Shown here in pieces: positions 31,781 to 45,000 of a stretch of 64,000 nt of DNA (position 1 is its first letter; every line of letters starts with the position of its first letter). The DNA is taken from contig JACBWW010000003.1 of the NCBI GenBank assembly GCA_020086605.1, positions 51,246,106 to 51,310,105 of the forward strand, read 5' to 3'. This DNA comes from Lanius collurio (taxonomy: Eukaryota > Chordata > Aves > Passeriformes > Laniidae). Both the position numbers and the translations under genes were made by a program. The notes below the pieces were generated by a model. The model did not search any database. It saw only the letters and a list, made by a program, of their open reading frames with translations, and was not told where the DNA came from.

Positions 31781-33061
31781 CTTGCAAATGCTGAATCAGT
31801 GACTAAATATTTATGTTACCTGGCAATAAATTAAAATTCATTTATATGCTCAGAGCTGCCCCTTTTTTCCCCCGAGGAAACGTCCTGTTATGGGTGTGAT
31901 TTAGGAGAGTTGCGCTCTCCTGCACTGATAGGAAAAGTAAGTGTTTTCCAGTAAATGGTGCACAAAGTCTCATTTATTGTTCTTTATTCTATAAAGAAGG
32001 AAGGAAACACTTAAACACAAGTAAAAACTTGGCACATGAAGCCAATACTTTGCCTTTTACAAAAAAATCCAAAGGATGTAGCCTCCTGAACTCTTATGTA
32101 TACGTTTGCTTAAAAATGTACATAGATTTTTTTTATTATTTTTTTTTTTTTTATTTTTCTCTGTTAGTAGACTGGGACTTGAAATTGATGGATTAGCTCA
32201 CAAGATTTTTTAACAAAAATAACTAGTCTATATATCAGTCAACCATTCCTTTACTCCTGTCTTCCAGTAAAAGAATAAATTACTGCTTTTTCTCACATAA
32301 AAATGAACTTTGGGAAGGGATAAGTGCTTTTATTGCTTACAAACCAAGGTAATTCAAGTTAAAATATTTGGACAGGCCTTGTATGACTATGAGAACAGCA
32401 GAAAAAATTACAAACATTCCTTGATGATCAAACTGTTTCCTATTGCTTTGTGATACAATAAAGCTTAGAAGTTCCGCAGCATTAAGATATTAATTCAGAT
32501 TTCATGGTTCCCAAGCCTGATATTTACTGTTTGAGTTGCTGAGGGGCAGAAGGCATAAGAGTAAATTCATTTAAATTGGAATACAGAGGAAAGCAGAAAT
32601 TACTTAAATTGATTGCTCCAACAAAGAAAAGGAAAAAAAAAACCTAGAAGTAAATAGATCAGTTCCTCAACTTGAAATTCAACCATTCTTTCTTTCTAAT
32701 CATTTTTAATACCTACAAGGAAGAAGGGTTTTAATATGGTTTATAAATGTAATTTTATCTTCAAAATTTGTCTTATCTTTAAACCAAGCATGAGAAATGT
32801 GAAAGATGATAAATAACATAGTAGTTGAGATTCCAGAAATTACTAGAGGTCTTGTGGATTTTGATTTTTTTTTTATTTCTCAGGAGAGAAACTACATCAA
32901 AGTATGAGCTTGCAATAGCTGATTTTTACACCTGGTTTTGCGGTTTTTCCTCTAGGAAAAGGAAAGCATAAAGGAATTATAATTAAATTGATGTAATTGA
33001 GATACTTTTCTATTAAAAAAAAAAAAAAAGTTTATGCTAATGTATAAAGTAATGACAATGC
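31781..33061. other. Intronic single-copy DNA, no gene seen
   Basis: Contains a T-rich stretch at 32129-32155 and an A run near 33016-33029. No exon or transposon body seen. Confidence 0.6.
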
Positions 33062-33110
33062 TGTGTTTTAACCCAACTGGCAACTAAGCGCCACACAGCC
33101 ATTCGCTCCA
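33062..33110 (-). mobile_element. Short relic of another avian LTR
   Basis: The text 'aacccaactggcaactaagc' followed by 'gccacacagccattcgctcc' resembles the 3' edge of a common avian LTR recalled from other birds. Only about 50 bases remain. Identification is from memory and needs a repeat-library match. Confidence 0.35.
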
Positions 33111-33397
33111 AATGAATAATTAATTATTCAAAGTGGTGCTGGTTTTACCTATCTGTTGATATTTTACTGTACAAAAGAAACTTGTTTCTGTTTTGTGAAA
33201 ATCATGAGGTGATACAGTCAGGAAGAAGGCTGAATCCTTACCAGAGCCCCCAGTGTCCTCTGACAGGCACTGCCTGCACAGAGGAGGAGTTGGCACTTCC
33301 TTTGGGATCAGTTAACGCCTCTTGGTTTGAAGGACCTGCTCAGAAGAGTGGAGCAGGCAGGATGTGAAAGCCACCAAGAAAAAAGCTTGCACAACTG

Positions 33398-33735
33398 AAG
33401 TGGGACAAGGTTTTGGTATCGGGGGCTGCAGGAGTGGCCTCTGTGAGAAGTCAGGGGCTGCCCTCATGGAGCCAGCTCCAGGATGCTCCAGTGGAGTTCC
33501 ACCACTGACGAAAATGGAGCCAATCAGCAATATTGGTGGTGCCTCTGTGCTGATGTGTAGGAAAAGGGGAAAAGTGCTGTGCAGCAGCAGAGAGAGGGAG
33601 AACAAGAGAGAGAGAGGGAAAATGAAACCTGAAGCCACCAAGACCAGTGAAGAAGGAGAAGGTGCCGTAGGCTACAGGTGCAGAAGATGCCCTGTAGCTG
33701 GTGAAGAAGGTCATGGTGATGTAGGTTATTTCCTT
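33398..33735 (+). mobile_element. Partial copy of the four-copy LTR-like repeat family
   Basis: Starts 'gacaaggttttggtatcggg' and follows with 'ggcctctgtgagaagtcagg', a 'gagccaatcagcaatattgg' block and 'gaagaaggagaaggtgcc'. The block order matches the copies at 8149, 20008 and 40560. The GC-richer sequence to its left (33200-33397) may belong to the same insertion, but no match was seen. Open frames up to 138 codons here are repeat-derived. Confidence 0.7.
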
Positions 33736-35154
33736 GGAGCTTATGTTTGCCTGGAGAGGCTGTGGAACTTACAGGCTTAGAAATTTTCAAAAGTGAGCTG
33801 GACAAGACCCAGAAAAAATATAACTGCCTTTAAAGTCAGACTTGAGAGGTGCATTGGAATTGATAACTTCCTACTGTCCCAAAAAAAGTTCTCCTATCAT
33901 TTCTGCAATAGCATGGAGATAGAAAAGAAAAATAACAGCCAAGCATTTGGAAAAAAAAAATAGTGAAGAACTTGTATTGTTTGAATTCACTTACTATTTT
34001 TTAAATTTCCCTCTCATAATCTAGGAGAACACCTAGAAAAAGATTGGGGAAAAAAGAATAGTTCCTTTATTTTATTTTCAACTCTCTTGACGTGATTAAA
34101 GGTTGTATTTTTTTTCCTCAGAACAGGTGCACTGATTTTAAGATTTGCACCATTCAATGGAGAAAGGATTTCAATGCATACATCTTCAGTCATTTTTATC
34201 TCACCTTTAAAAATGTTGGAATGAGACCACTTCAGTGTCTAAACCATCAAGCAGGCAACTCATACTGATTTTCTATATTACATTCAGTATAGGACTTTAG
34301 AGGCATAAATGGCTATAATAACTTTCATTGACCAGTCCTTTGAACCTTCTGGCCTAACAGCAACTGGAATACAAGGAGTGTGCAGCTTAAAATAATTTAC
34401 TTTTATGAACTGAAGAAAAATGGAAATGTTCATCAAAATTTCTTCCTAGAATGTGCAATTCTGTATGCTTATTTTTGTAAAACCATTAAACATCAGGGTG
34501 TATTCTTACCAAGCATTGCACAAAACAAAAAGCACAATTTCTGTGACATATTTGTGATCTCTTTATTCCTGTTATGTTACATTTCTACAAGAATTTTTGT
34601 TTTATTGCAGCACAAAATGCCTAAATGATGACAAAATGTTTTCAAGATTTCAGAGTCAAGATTTGTGTAGTTGCTTAATTATGCAGAGACCTTAAGATTT
34701 AGCACTCCTGAATGTGAATTGTGACTACTGCTTCACCAGAAGAGAGGAGCGGGACTTAACCTCTTCTGAAGACATTTTCTCAGCCAATTTATGACTGCTT
34801 TGTCAGCTCTGTTACCTTATTTGCCAAAATTTATCAAACTTAAATTGTCTGCCTGCATTTGAAAAGTTCACAGAGATGTTCAAATTTGGAAAACTAAAAT
34901 CAGAACTGGAAGGAAAAGATTTTTACACCACAGAAGTATGTAGAAATAGGAGTTTCAGTGTTCTGCTTGAGTGATGAACAAAGTTTTTCGGGTAGAAGTT
35001 GAATATATCTCCTTCACCTTAGCCAGTAACACTCTCATAGAAAAACTGATAAAGTATGGGATAGATGACGAGTCTGATGTGTGTTGAAAAGAGACTGAAG
35101 AGCTGGGCAGTGAAATGCCTGAAGCGTGGTGAAATAGAAGAAACAGCATGAAGT
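33736..35154. other. Intronic single-copy DNA, no gene seen
   Basis: AT-rich sequence with no recognisable element. An 82-codon frame at 34380-34628 shows no domain. Confidence 0.6.
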
Positions 35155-35625
35155 CCGTATAGAGACCAGTTCCCTCACACCTGTGTCCAGTGATGGCTCC
35201 CCACTATGAGAGACATGCACAGAGAGTCCCACAAAGAGTCACAAATTATTCAGGGACTGGAGCTGCAGACATACCAGTGAATCTAAGAGAGTGCATGTTC
35301 AGCCTGGGGTAGAGAAGGTTCAAGAGGAATCATTAAGGCTCATAAGTACTTGACAGGGAAGATGGAGATAGGCTCTTCTCAATGGTACCAAGAGAAATAA
35401 CAAGAAAATTTGACACAAATTGAAATAGAAGAAAAGCAGTTAAACATTTTTTTTCCTACTGTAGTGTTGATTGACCATTCAAACATGTTGTTCTGGGAGG
35501 CTGTGGAGTGTCTATCCTGCAGATACTCAAAACTCAACTGGATATGGCTCTGATCACCCCACTCCAGGTGGCCTTGCTTTGAGTGGGGAGACTTGAACTT
35601 GATTATATTCAGGGGTGCCATCCAG
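35155..35625 (+). mobile_element. Diverged CR1 LINE fragment
   Basis: Reads through the CR1 C-terminal region in order: 'gtgtccagtgatggctcccc', 'gttcagcctggggtagagaa', 'cataagtacttgacaggg', 'ttctgggaggctgtggag' and 'ctcaactggatatggctctg'. Many substitutions and small deletions mark it as old. The terminal octamers are lost. Confidence 0.75.
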
Positions 35626-36949
35626 CTTCAGATACTGTCTGTTTCTGTGATTATGGGAATATTGTGCCCTCTCCTAGGTCAAGAACTGAGTACAGTGCAG
35701 ACCGTGGAAAGCCATGGAAGCCAGGATGCTGTAAACACAAATTGAGTGTAACAAGCATTGACACTAGCAATAGATCAACGGTCAGGACAATACAGAAAAT
35801 AATGGAAAGGTGCATAACGTGGGTCATTGTGAACTGATCTGATTTCCTACAAAGACCCTTGTCTGTAGATATCTGCTGGAAATGTTTTAATACAGCCATA
35901 CAAAATCACAAAGAAATGCCCACAGTGGGACTGCTGTGTATTGAAGCCCAGCCACAGCATGAACACCTGCACTGAGAGTGGCTGGAACAAGCACTGACCC
36001 CCCGGATGTAACTGATGTCTGCTCTGGAGGGCTGATCATAGCATACCTCAGTGTGAGTCAGGTAAAAGCTATACCCTGACACATCCATTTCCTCTCATCT
36101 TCTACTTAAAAGATTGAGCTCTGGCAAGTACATCTTTTGGCATTCCTTTCCCCCCAGGACAAATTGCACACTGAATACATACACACACACACGTGCACAT
36201 GCACATACACATACACATGCACATACACACACACACACACATACACATTTTTTATATCTGTGCTTTTTGTCCCTTTGACGTTAATAAAAAATGTTATACA
36301 TAACAGTTCTTTTTAAAAGCCTTGCCTTTGGAGTCATTGAGGCCTACACTATACATCTTTATTTCACACGTCATTGAGTCAACAGATAGTCATGGCATCT
36401 TCAGAACCATTCTAATTTATGATAGAAATCCAAAGCATTAAAGATATGTGCCGGAATTCATTATAGATTTTTTTCCTGGAAAATCACAATGAATGTCTAA
36501 TAATGTCAGGTTGGTGTCTACTTTATTACTTCCTGTTTATAAAGTGATTGGATCATGGTTCAAATGTTCATCTTTTATTTTCCCTAGCTGATATCGACTA
36601 TTGAAAATTTCAAAGATTCAATTGCCAGGCCTTAAACATATGCCAAACTTGTAATAATGACCATCTGAAAAAAAGCAATGATGGCAGAATTGAACTAATC
36701 ATAAATAAAAAATAACAAACATCTTTCTAATGCTGTTTCCAAATAAGGGTCTTGCAATATGTTTATTGATATTAAGAGTCACAGCACTCTGTATGACTAC
36801 AGCTGTTACAGATGCTTCTCAAAACAGAGATGATGAGAGACCTTGTAGTAGACTACCTTGCTGAAATCAGAATTCTGAATTCTGAAAAAGTTTCTGTTTA
36901 TTGCTATATTCATCCTTTATTTCCCTATTCATCCTCTAGCAGGATATAG
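35626..36949. other. Intronic DNA with a CA microsatellite
   Basis: Apart from the microsatellite at 36179-36247, nothing is recognisable. The part at 35900-36110 is slightly GC-richer. Confidence 0.6.
36179..36247. repeat. Interrupted (CA)n microsatellite
   Basis: CA dinucleotides with GTGCA and TA interruptions over about 69 bases. Likely length-polymorphic. Confidence 0.95.
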
Positions 36950-37032
36950 AATCAAACAATTGTTTTTGTTGGAAGAGGTCTTAATAATCATCTGGTTGCA
37001 ACCCCTCTAACACTGGCAGGGACACCTTCAAA
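36950..37032 (-). mobile_element. Short CR1 LINE 3' end fragment
   Basis: The plus-strand text 'gaagaggtcttaataatcat', 'ggttgcaacccctctaacac' and 'tggcagggacacctt' is the reverse complement of the CR1 tail. About 80 bases remain and the body is absent. Confidence 0.75.
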
Positions 37033-38907
37033 ATAAAACACATGGAGCTATTTTGTTTTATAGGAAGTACACTCTATTTTATCAAGTTTAAAACTTTGCA
37101 GTGTATCAAAAAAAGCTGAGTACATATTTTTGCTGTCAAATTGCTCTCCTAATAGAGGCAATCAAAATCAATATCCTGATATTATTTGTGATAAATATTT
37201 ATTGGTAGCATGTTGAAAATGAAATAGCATATTACAATGCAATCATGTTATCTAAGTGCCTAGATGAAATAAATATAAAAAGGGAATCGCTAGGGACATC
37301 TTATCTCAATGTGAAGAACTTCATACTCTGACTCCTGTAGCTTGAGCTGAGATCTATTAGTTGCATAAATTAAAGTGCCTTAATCAAGATGTAATTAATA
37401 TTTTCTTACCTTGACCCCCAAAATAAATGCACTGAAACAGTGTAACCAATATAACAGCATAACCAGTAGTACACAAGCATTTTTGTGTTGTTATGTTGCT
37501 GCAGAGAGATCAATACACAGGGGGTTTTGAGAAGTATGTGAGTAATTCACCCAAGGGACATGGGTGTTTGTAGCTGCTCATAGGAGACATCCATGTAAAA
37601 AAATTTTAAGGTAAGATAAGCACCAGTAACTGATAACTACTGTCCTGCCCATTATATGAGAATGACTGTCAAGGTTATGTTTTCAAGACCCAACACCCTG
37701 ATATATTCATGTGGAAATACTTATTTATATTCAGTTGTAACACTTCTCATCCAATACTCAGTAGATCACATTGTTTATGAAGATGGTGGGATGGTGTGTG
37801 TGCTGATGGATAGAATTGCAATGGCCATTGCAATTCCAATGGCATTACACAGGATTTACTGAATAAATACTTTTACTCAGTAAAGGAAGGTATTTAGAGA
37901 TACATGAGGAAAAAAACTGAGTTCAGCAGACTGAATTTCTATGAAAAGAATTTTAAAAGATTAATTCTAAAATGAATTGGGTTTTAATGTCATGCTGACA
38001 ATGCAAATACCATTTATGTGTCTGGGCACCTTCAGTGAAGGAACAGCAAAGAAAATCAACAAGAAAATACAAATTGGCTGAAGAACATCATAAAATTAAT
38101 TGGCTGCTGAAGTGTTTGCATCAAGTGACAATTCTGAAAGCACACAATGTAATTATACAGTAATAAAATGCATAATGTGCTGTTTTCATCATGATGACAG
38201 CATAACAGAATCAAAGAAAAGCACATTCCTTACATTACAGCATAGACTACCTGAAAGTTAAATAATTCAACAACAGCATAAATTATTGTCACATAAATTA
38301 AACATTATGCTTAGGAGTCTCAGCACATATGATTCTTGTATAGTAAAATGCAAGAGAAGCCCCAGACTGCACTGTTGAAACTTGATGCTGAATTGACTAT
38401 ACAATTACTAAGAATTTCAGTTTGACTTCTTCCCTCTCCAGCACCTCTTGAATCTATAGCTGAGCTTTTAGCAAATTTAGCAGTAGTGATACATTTTGAA
38501 TAACACTGCTACATTTTCCTGAAAATAGGCAACTGTATAGATGTAAATTACTAATCCCATTGCACAATTCACACACTGGAGAGCAAATACAGTCATACTA
38601 TTAGAAAATGAAAATTCAACGAAGAGAAATCAATAGAAAGCCAATATTATTGTTACAGCCAACCACCACCACAGAAAATAAAGATTTTTACCTTTTTTTT
38701 TTTTTTTTTTTTTAATTTTGTTTGTTTTTGAAGGACTAGATAAGAGCAAGTATATAGCTAAGTAATTTTCTTTAGATTTTCAATGTTTAAAAAAACCTTG
38801 ATAGTTTTGACTTTATTAATTACTTTTTTCATATATTCTAAACCGAATTTTTTTCTGTAAGTGATTATATTTCTCTGCATCTACCATAAGCTCAGCTAAA
38901 TGAGGTT
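37033..38907. other. Intronic single-copy DNA, no gene seen
   Basis: AT-rich, with a 21-base T run at 38693-38713. No exon or transposon seen. Confidence 0.6.
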
Positions 38908-39235
38908 GAATCATAGAATCACAGAGTGGTTTGGTTTGAAGAGATCTTAACCTAGTTCCACCCCCCCTGCCATGAGCACGGATGCCTTTCACTAGACCGA
39001 GTTGCTCAGGGCCCCATCTGACCTGGGCTTGAACGCCTCCAGGGATGGGACATCCACAACATCTCTGAGCAACCTGTTACAGTGCCTCACCAGCCTCACA
39101 GTAAAGAATTTCTTCCTAATATCTAACCTAAACCTATCCTCCTTCAGTTTAATGACATCCCCTATGGTCCTACCACTGCACTCCCTTGTGGAAAGTCTCT
39201 CTCTAGCTTTCTTTTAGTAGTCTCCCTTGAGCTAC
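38908..39235 (-). mobile_element. CR1 LINE 3' end fragment, well preserved
   Basis: Begins 'aatcatagaatcacagagtg', the reverse complement of terminal octamers, then 'ccctgccatgagcacggatg', 'cctccagggatgggacatcc', 'ctcacagtaaagaatttctt' and 'cctaatatctaacctaaacc'. About 330 bases of the 3' untranslated region and ORF2 end, 5' truncated, in minus orientation. Confidence 0.95.
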
Positions 39236-40559
39236 TGAGGGTCTACTAAAATGACTACTATTTTTGAAGCCATGTTCTATTTACTTCCTACCCTACTCTA
39301 ATTCAGAAATTCCCTATACTTCTGCAGAAATGATTAAAAATTAAGATCAGAAAGTTACACTTTTAAAATATTAAAACTTGAAAAAAATCAAAAGTGCAGT
39401 TCTCAGCTTGTGGTATACAATTTCAAAAATAAGACTAAAGTAAATTACCTCAAAAATAATATCACAAGACCATAGATACATATAGGTCACTTCATTATAG
39501 TGTTTATATAAATATATTTTTATGTATTTATTAATAAGCATATGTTTTTATATTATGTATAAATAAGGTACTCAGTACTAATATCTTTATGAATATTATT
39601 TTAAGTACACATATGAAAAATGTATAAGGCTATTGTTAGATTTTTTAGCAAATACATAATATTCATTAAAAATACAGCAGATTAATGAAGTTTATCTTTT
39701 GGATTTTTTTTTACTTCCTTTTTGAGAAAATGCTATGTTATAATGAATGAATTTTTCACTTTAATGCAATTGGATTACTTGCCATTCAGTCTGTTAATCT
39801 GTGGTCAAGATAATATTCATGTTTGTCTTCCTGACACAGTAAAAATTTTTATCTCAATTCAGCAAAGGGAAATGCACCATTTTTGGCAGAACATAGTACA
39901 GTGGTTATTGATAAATGAAGAACAGCAGCTTCTAAATATGATCATATGTTGTTTGACAAAAATAGAAAAAAGAGAAAATGAAATACAGACTAGTTCATAT
40001 TCAAAAATTTGGTTGGGTTTTTCTTACAATAGATTCATATGCATTCAAAGAAACATACAACTTGTTGTTGCCCTGGAAAAATTGTTTTCCAGTTCTATAT
40101 ATTTATATCCTTTGGTGCACCCTCTCCATTCCCCTAGCTTTGACCTTCTCATTTAGTCCTTTAACAATACCCTATAATCACTGTATTTTTCTTACTTATT
40201 ATTTTATCTTCTGTCCCATCTTTGAATTGTGGTGATTTTTTTTTCCATTAACAGTTTCAAAATTTCCTGCTCCTTTTCTCAGAATTGTCTTGGCTGCTTA
40301 TCTTCTCTTCTCTCAAGCTTCTTCTTATTCATAGTCTGGTACTTAGAGATAGGTTTTTCCAGCAATTTCTTTCACTTTGCATTTGCAGGATCCACTAAAC
40401 ATATGGAAGTGAAAATCTCACCTAACTATTCATATATATATGCACTAGACTTCTATATTTGAGCTAGTCACCTTAGGGTCTTTCATAATCATTTATGGGA
40501 AACAGACCCATTTACAGGGCATCATCTAAAAGTCCAGTATTAATGCAGAGGGTTTTAAT
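39236..40559. other. Very AT-rich intronic DNA with a 144-codon open frame
   Basis: 39300-39720 is extremely AT-rich. The plus-strand frame 39722-40156 (144 codons) is the longest outside recognised repeats and the 31 kb GC block. Its composition (Leu, Ile, Phe rich) and an overlapping second frame suggest chance. No domain is recognised. Confidence 0.5.
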
Positions 40560-41629
40560 GACAAGGTTTTGGAACCAGGTGGGCTACAAGAGTCACTTCT
40601 GTGAGAAGCTGATGGAATTTCCCCCATATCTGACAGAGCCAATGCCTGCTGGCTACAAGATAGACACACAGCTGGACAAGGAGGAGCCCATCAGTGAAAG
40701 TGATAGCACCTCTGGGATAATGTATTCAAGAAAGGCATAAAACCTGCAAATTTATCTGGACAGAAGTATGAGACCATGAGGGAAACAGCTCTGCCCACAC
40801 CAAGGTCAGTGAAAAAGGAGGGGGAGAAAGTGCTTTACACACCACAGCAAAGCTCTCCTGCAGTCTGTGATGAAGATCATGGACAGGAAGGCTGGACCTC
40901 ATGGAGGTCCACGATGGAGCAGATATCCACCTGCAGCCTCTGGAGGACCTTCTACAGGAGCAAGTAGATGCACCTGTAGGAGACTTGGCCCCATGGGAAC
41001 CCTGTACTGAAGTAGGCTCCTGGGAGAACCTGTGGCCCTATAGAGAGGGAAGCCCACAATGGAACAGGTTTTCTGTTAGGACTTGTGACCCCATGGGATA
41101 TCCCACACTGGAGGACATGGAAGAAACCCCTGGTGGAACAGTTCATGAAGTGCAGCCTGTGTGAATGACTCAGTCTGGAGAAGTTTTCTTAGGACTCTCC
41201 TCCATGGGAGGACCTCATCCTGTAGCAGAAAAAGTCTGAGGAGTCCTGCCCATGAGGAGGAAGGAGTGGCAGAGACAACGCATGATGAACTGGCATGGAC
41301 CCCCATTCTGTGTCTCTGCACTGTTTTGGTGGAGAAGGCAGAGAAAATCATGAGTAAAGTTAGGCCTAGGAAGGGAGGGAGGGATGGGGGAAAGGGTTTT
41401 AATATTTGATTTTTCTCATTATCCTACTCAGATTTCATTGGTAATAAACTAATTTCCCCAAGTTGAGTCTGTTTTGCTGGTGACAGTAATCCTGGGTGAT
41501 CTGTCCCTGTTCTTACATGGATCCATAAGCTTTTTGTCAGATTTCCTCTCACTTGCCCAGCTGAGGAGGGGAAGTGATAGAGCAGCTTGGTGAGCACCAG
41601 GCATCCAGCCAGGGTCACCCACCACAACA
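40560..41629 (+). mobile_element. Longest copy of the four-copy LTR-like repeat family, with poly(A) signal
   Basis: Runs from 'gacaaggttttggaaccagg' through 'cacttctgtgagaagctgat', then repeated 'ccccatgggaacc' and 'cacactggagga' style units. It continues to an AATAAA at 41443-41448 and ends 'gggtcacccaccacaaca'. The end, the internal AATAAA and the roughly 180-base downstream segment fit an LTR read on the plus strand. The pentamer GGGAA is found at 40497-40501 and 41630-41634, a possible ERVL-type duplication, although the left inner edge lacks TG. Open frames within are repeat-derived. Confidence 0.75.
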
Positions 41630-41699
41630 GGGAACACAAAGGCATACTGGACTGAGTCAAGTAGAAGGTTGCCACAGTGATTTGGGAGCTGGAGCATAT

Positions 41700-42090
41700 G
41701 ACTAGAGGGGAAGCTTAAAAAAAATGGGTATTTTCAGGTTGGAGAAAAGATTTATGGGGCACCTTACTGTTGTCTTCAGCTACCTAATGGGAAAGTACTG
41801 AGAACATGGAGACAGTTTCTTCTAAAAGGTAAATAGCCAAAGGACAGGAGAGAATGAACACAAACTGAAACATGTGAAATTCAGATTCAATGTAAGGAAT
41901 AAGAAATTTTCCAGATTGAGGTCAGGCACTGAAATGGGGCCTGGAGACAGTCTCTAGAGACAGTAGAGTATCATCTTTGAAGATACTGAAAGTAGATATG
42001 GTCTCAAGCAAATTATTGTAGTTGACCTTGGTGTGGACAGAAGGCCTCCTGAGGCCCCTTCCAACCAACCTACATGATATCACAAATCTA
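41700..42090 (+). mobile_element. Diverged CR1 LINE fragment
   Basis: Follows the CR1 3' region: 'ttttcaggttggagaaaaga', 'gtcttcagctacctaatggg', 'tcaatgtaaggaataagaaa', 'gaggtcaggcactgaaatgg' and 'gaggccccttccaaccaacc'. The terminal octamers are degraded. It starts about 70 bases after the LTR-like element. Confidence 0.8.
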
Positions 42091-45000
42091 TTATTTCTTT
42101 TGGCAGAGAACATAAGATAGACCACAAGTGTTTTACTCTGTTGCAGCCTTAAAAATATAGAAATGCAGTGAACATGTAGACTGCTGTATTAAAGATGCTT
42201 GGAGGAATCTCTCTCATCCTGTCTATTCCAAATCCAGCAAAGCACTATTCTACTTTGTAACTTCAGTTGATGGTGCAGGAGGATGTTTAACTCTTTGGTA
42301 ATCTAACAGTATTCCTATATACTAAAATTTTGAGGAACTGCCATAAAATGAATCAAAAATATCGTGTGGTTTTAATGTGAATGAGTCATATAATATGAAA
42401 ATGACTTATCATAAGAAAGGGACATTCAAGAAATGGAAAAAGTTAATATTCTTTAAGAATTATGGAAATTCAGATACAGAGTAAGCAAGTTAGGATGATG
42501 TAAGTCACATGCCCATGCCACATTCTTCTTGCTTTTCTTTTTTTCTTTATTCTTAAAGCTACTAGAAAAAATAAGCATGACAGAAAAGTAGCAGTCTAGG
42601 TCACATTTCTCATTCACTCTCAGTAAACGAATAGTCATATCCCCTTAATGTAAAACTGCCTAAAATTAGGACAGCAGCTCAAGATCCACAGAATTTCAGA
42701 GCTTATTATAGAAAAGAATATATTTCATTTAATGAGAAGATTAAATCCTTTCATTTATTGCATGATTCTAAATGAAATGCTTATGCCCAACACAAACTAC
42801 CAAAAAAAGATGAAAGGGGACAAACCAGAGAAAGACAGGACTTTTTGGAGTCTTTAACAGTGTTCTTGTTTCCATGGAAACCCTGTCAGTGTGCTGGATA
42901 GAATCCTCTAGACAACTGGTGATCAAATAATGCTTCCTAATTGTTTAGCAACAACTTGTTTTATTTTTCAAGTACAGATCTTCACTTAATATCATACTTA
43001 TATTGCCAAAGAAGGACACAGGATAAATTTCATAAAAAGAAGAACAATATAACATGAAACTACCCTACACAGAAGGACAAGACTTGGTTGACTTACTGCA
43101 ACTGTACTGTTTCACATTTTAAATATATAAAAATATATATTTAAATATATTAAAAAAAAAAAAGAAATTAAGTCATTGAGATAGAAAACATTCCAACTTT
43201 TAAGAAGCAATAGAATATAAAATGTTCCAAGTGACCCTATAAAAAAACTCTCTATTGAAATCTATTCAAGCTGAATTGCACCCAGCCATCTGACACATTT
43301 GGTATCAAGACAATCTATGCAAACAGTGCAGCTTCTTTTTTATAGAAACTCAATGAGAATACTCTCAGTCATCTATCTGAATATTTAGTAGAAGAAATAA
43401 TCTGCATATACACATATGCATATACAAAATTTTAGATTTGTTTCCTGTATGCACCCCATCAAACACACTGAACCTAAAATCACTCTCAGTAGATTTGAGT
43501 CCTGAAAAACAGCATATACCAACTCTCTAGGCACTTATAAATAGATATCTGAGGCCTATGCCTTGAGAGAGGGCTGTCCTGAGTTCCTTTCTTTATTTAT
43601 TTCTTTGTGATAGCCTGTGCATCAGTCTTATTCTTAGATGGACTTTCATACTTGTCCTCATTAGCCAGCTCTCCAAAACAGTCTTTACGTGCTCATCTTT
43701 TTTAAGATTCTGCATAAGGCCTCAGTTTGCATAGGCCTCTTGCTTGTCAAATATTTGTTCACATTAAATACTGTCAAAATACTGTCAATTGTTTTCAAAG
43801 TTTTTAATCTATAGTCACAAAATAAATTTCACCAAGGTGAGCAGCCTCTGGGTACCTGGGCTGTTACGAGACCTTGGAATTTATGTGTTGACTGTTTACC
43901 TACCTGCTAGAAGTGTCTGTGACTTAATGAGTTCATTTATCTTCATTTGCTATTTGGATTTACTTTAGATTTTGATACAAAGCTGGAATGGTAGTTTAAC
44001 AACAAGAAATCTTTGGAGGTAGCTATGACAAATGTTATAATTAGACATGAACAGTTTATCTTCAGAACTCCCTAAATAAATAGAAGACAGGAAGAGGAAC
44101 AAATGCATTTTTGTCCCAGAATTCCATGTTCTCTCCTAAATGTACAAGTTATATGACAGACATCATTAACTTAGTGAAGTTTCTTTGTAGGATCTTAATG
44201 CTTATATTTATATCTTCACTCTTTACATATTTTTCTATAAATGTGTGTAATATTTATCCACTAACTGAAAGCTTTTACCTAACAGAGACAGCTGATCAGT
44301 CTCCAGAAATAAATGTGTTCTCTTAGTGTGCTACAACTGCTGATAAATTTCAAGCTATTGTTCAAGTGTATCTAAATATTGATGGCAAAGCTCTTTGCTA
44401 TCAGCCTCTTGATTTGGACCATAGATCTTTCAGACTGTTATGCAAATGATTGTAAAAAAATTAAGAAAAAAGTTTGAACTTTAGAAAGATTGTAAGAGTG
44501 AAATACTGGGAATGATGGAAAAGGGATCTGTTAATGTAATTAGTTGTACACATTTAGCAAATCTCTTAATTGGACCTTCTGTGTACTACCCTAGCCAGAA
44601 AATGGCTGAAACGCAGTAGAAGCTACTAAGCCTGCCAACTCCTGTGCTGACATTGTGCAGATTATACATTAATTTATTCTTGGACTAGAGGGCCACAAAA
44701 TCACTATTGTCTGTAAACCACTTCTAGAGTGCTGGCACAAAGCGGATAATATGCAGCAATGGAATTTATGTCTGAGAGAAAATTATTTGGCTAATAGCAA
44801 GATCATTATAACATCCTTGTTCAAAATGGCAGGTAGTCTTACAAACAGCAGGGTAGATATGATACACAAACAAATATAATCCAAAGATAATTGAAATTAG
44901 AGTGGCTGTAAGGCTGTATGGCACAGCACAAAACAAACAGAATTAACATGCAGTGGCAGGCTTAGCACTTCATGATCCATGACACATTTTTCTGGATCTT

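Noticed and set aside
33364..33780. 138-codon open frame on the plus strand
   Set aside because: Low-complexity Lys/Glu/Gly-rich translation of the LTR-like repeat, not a host gene.
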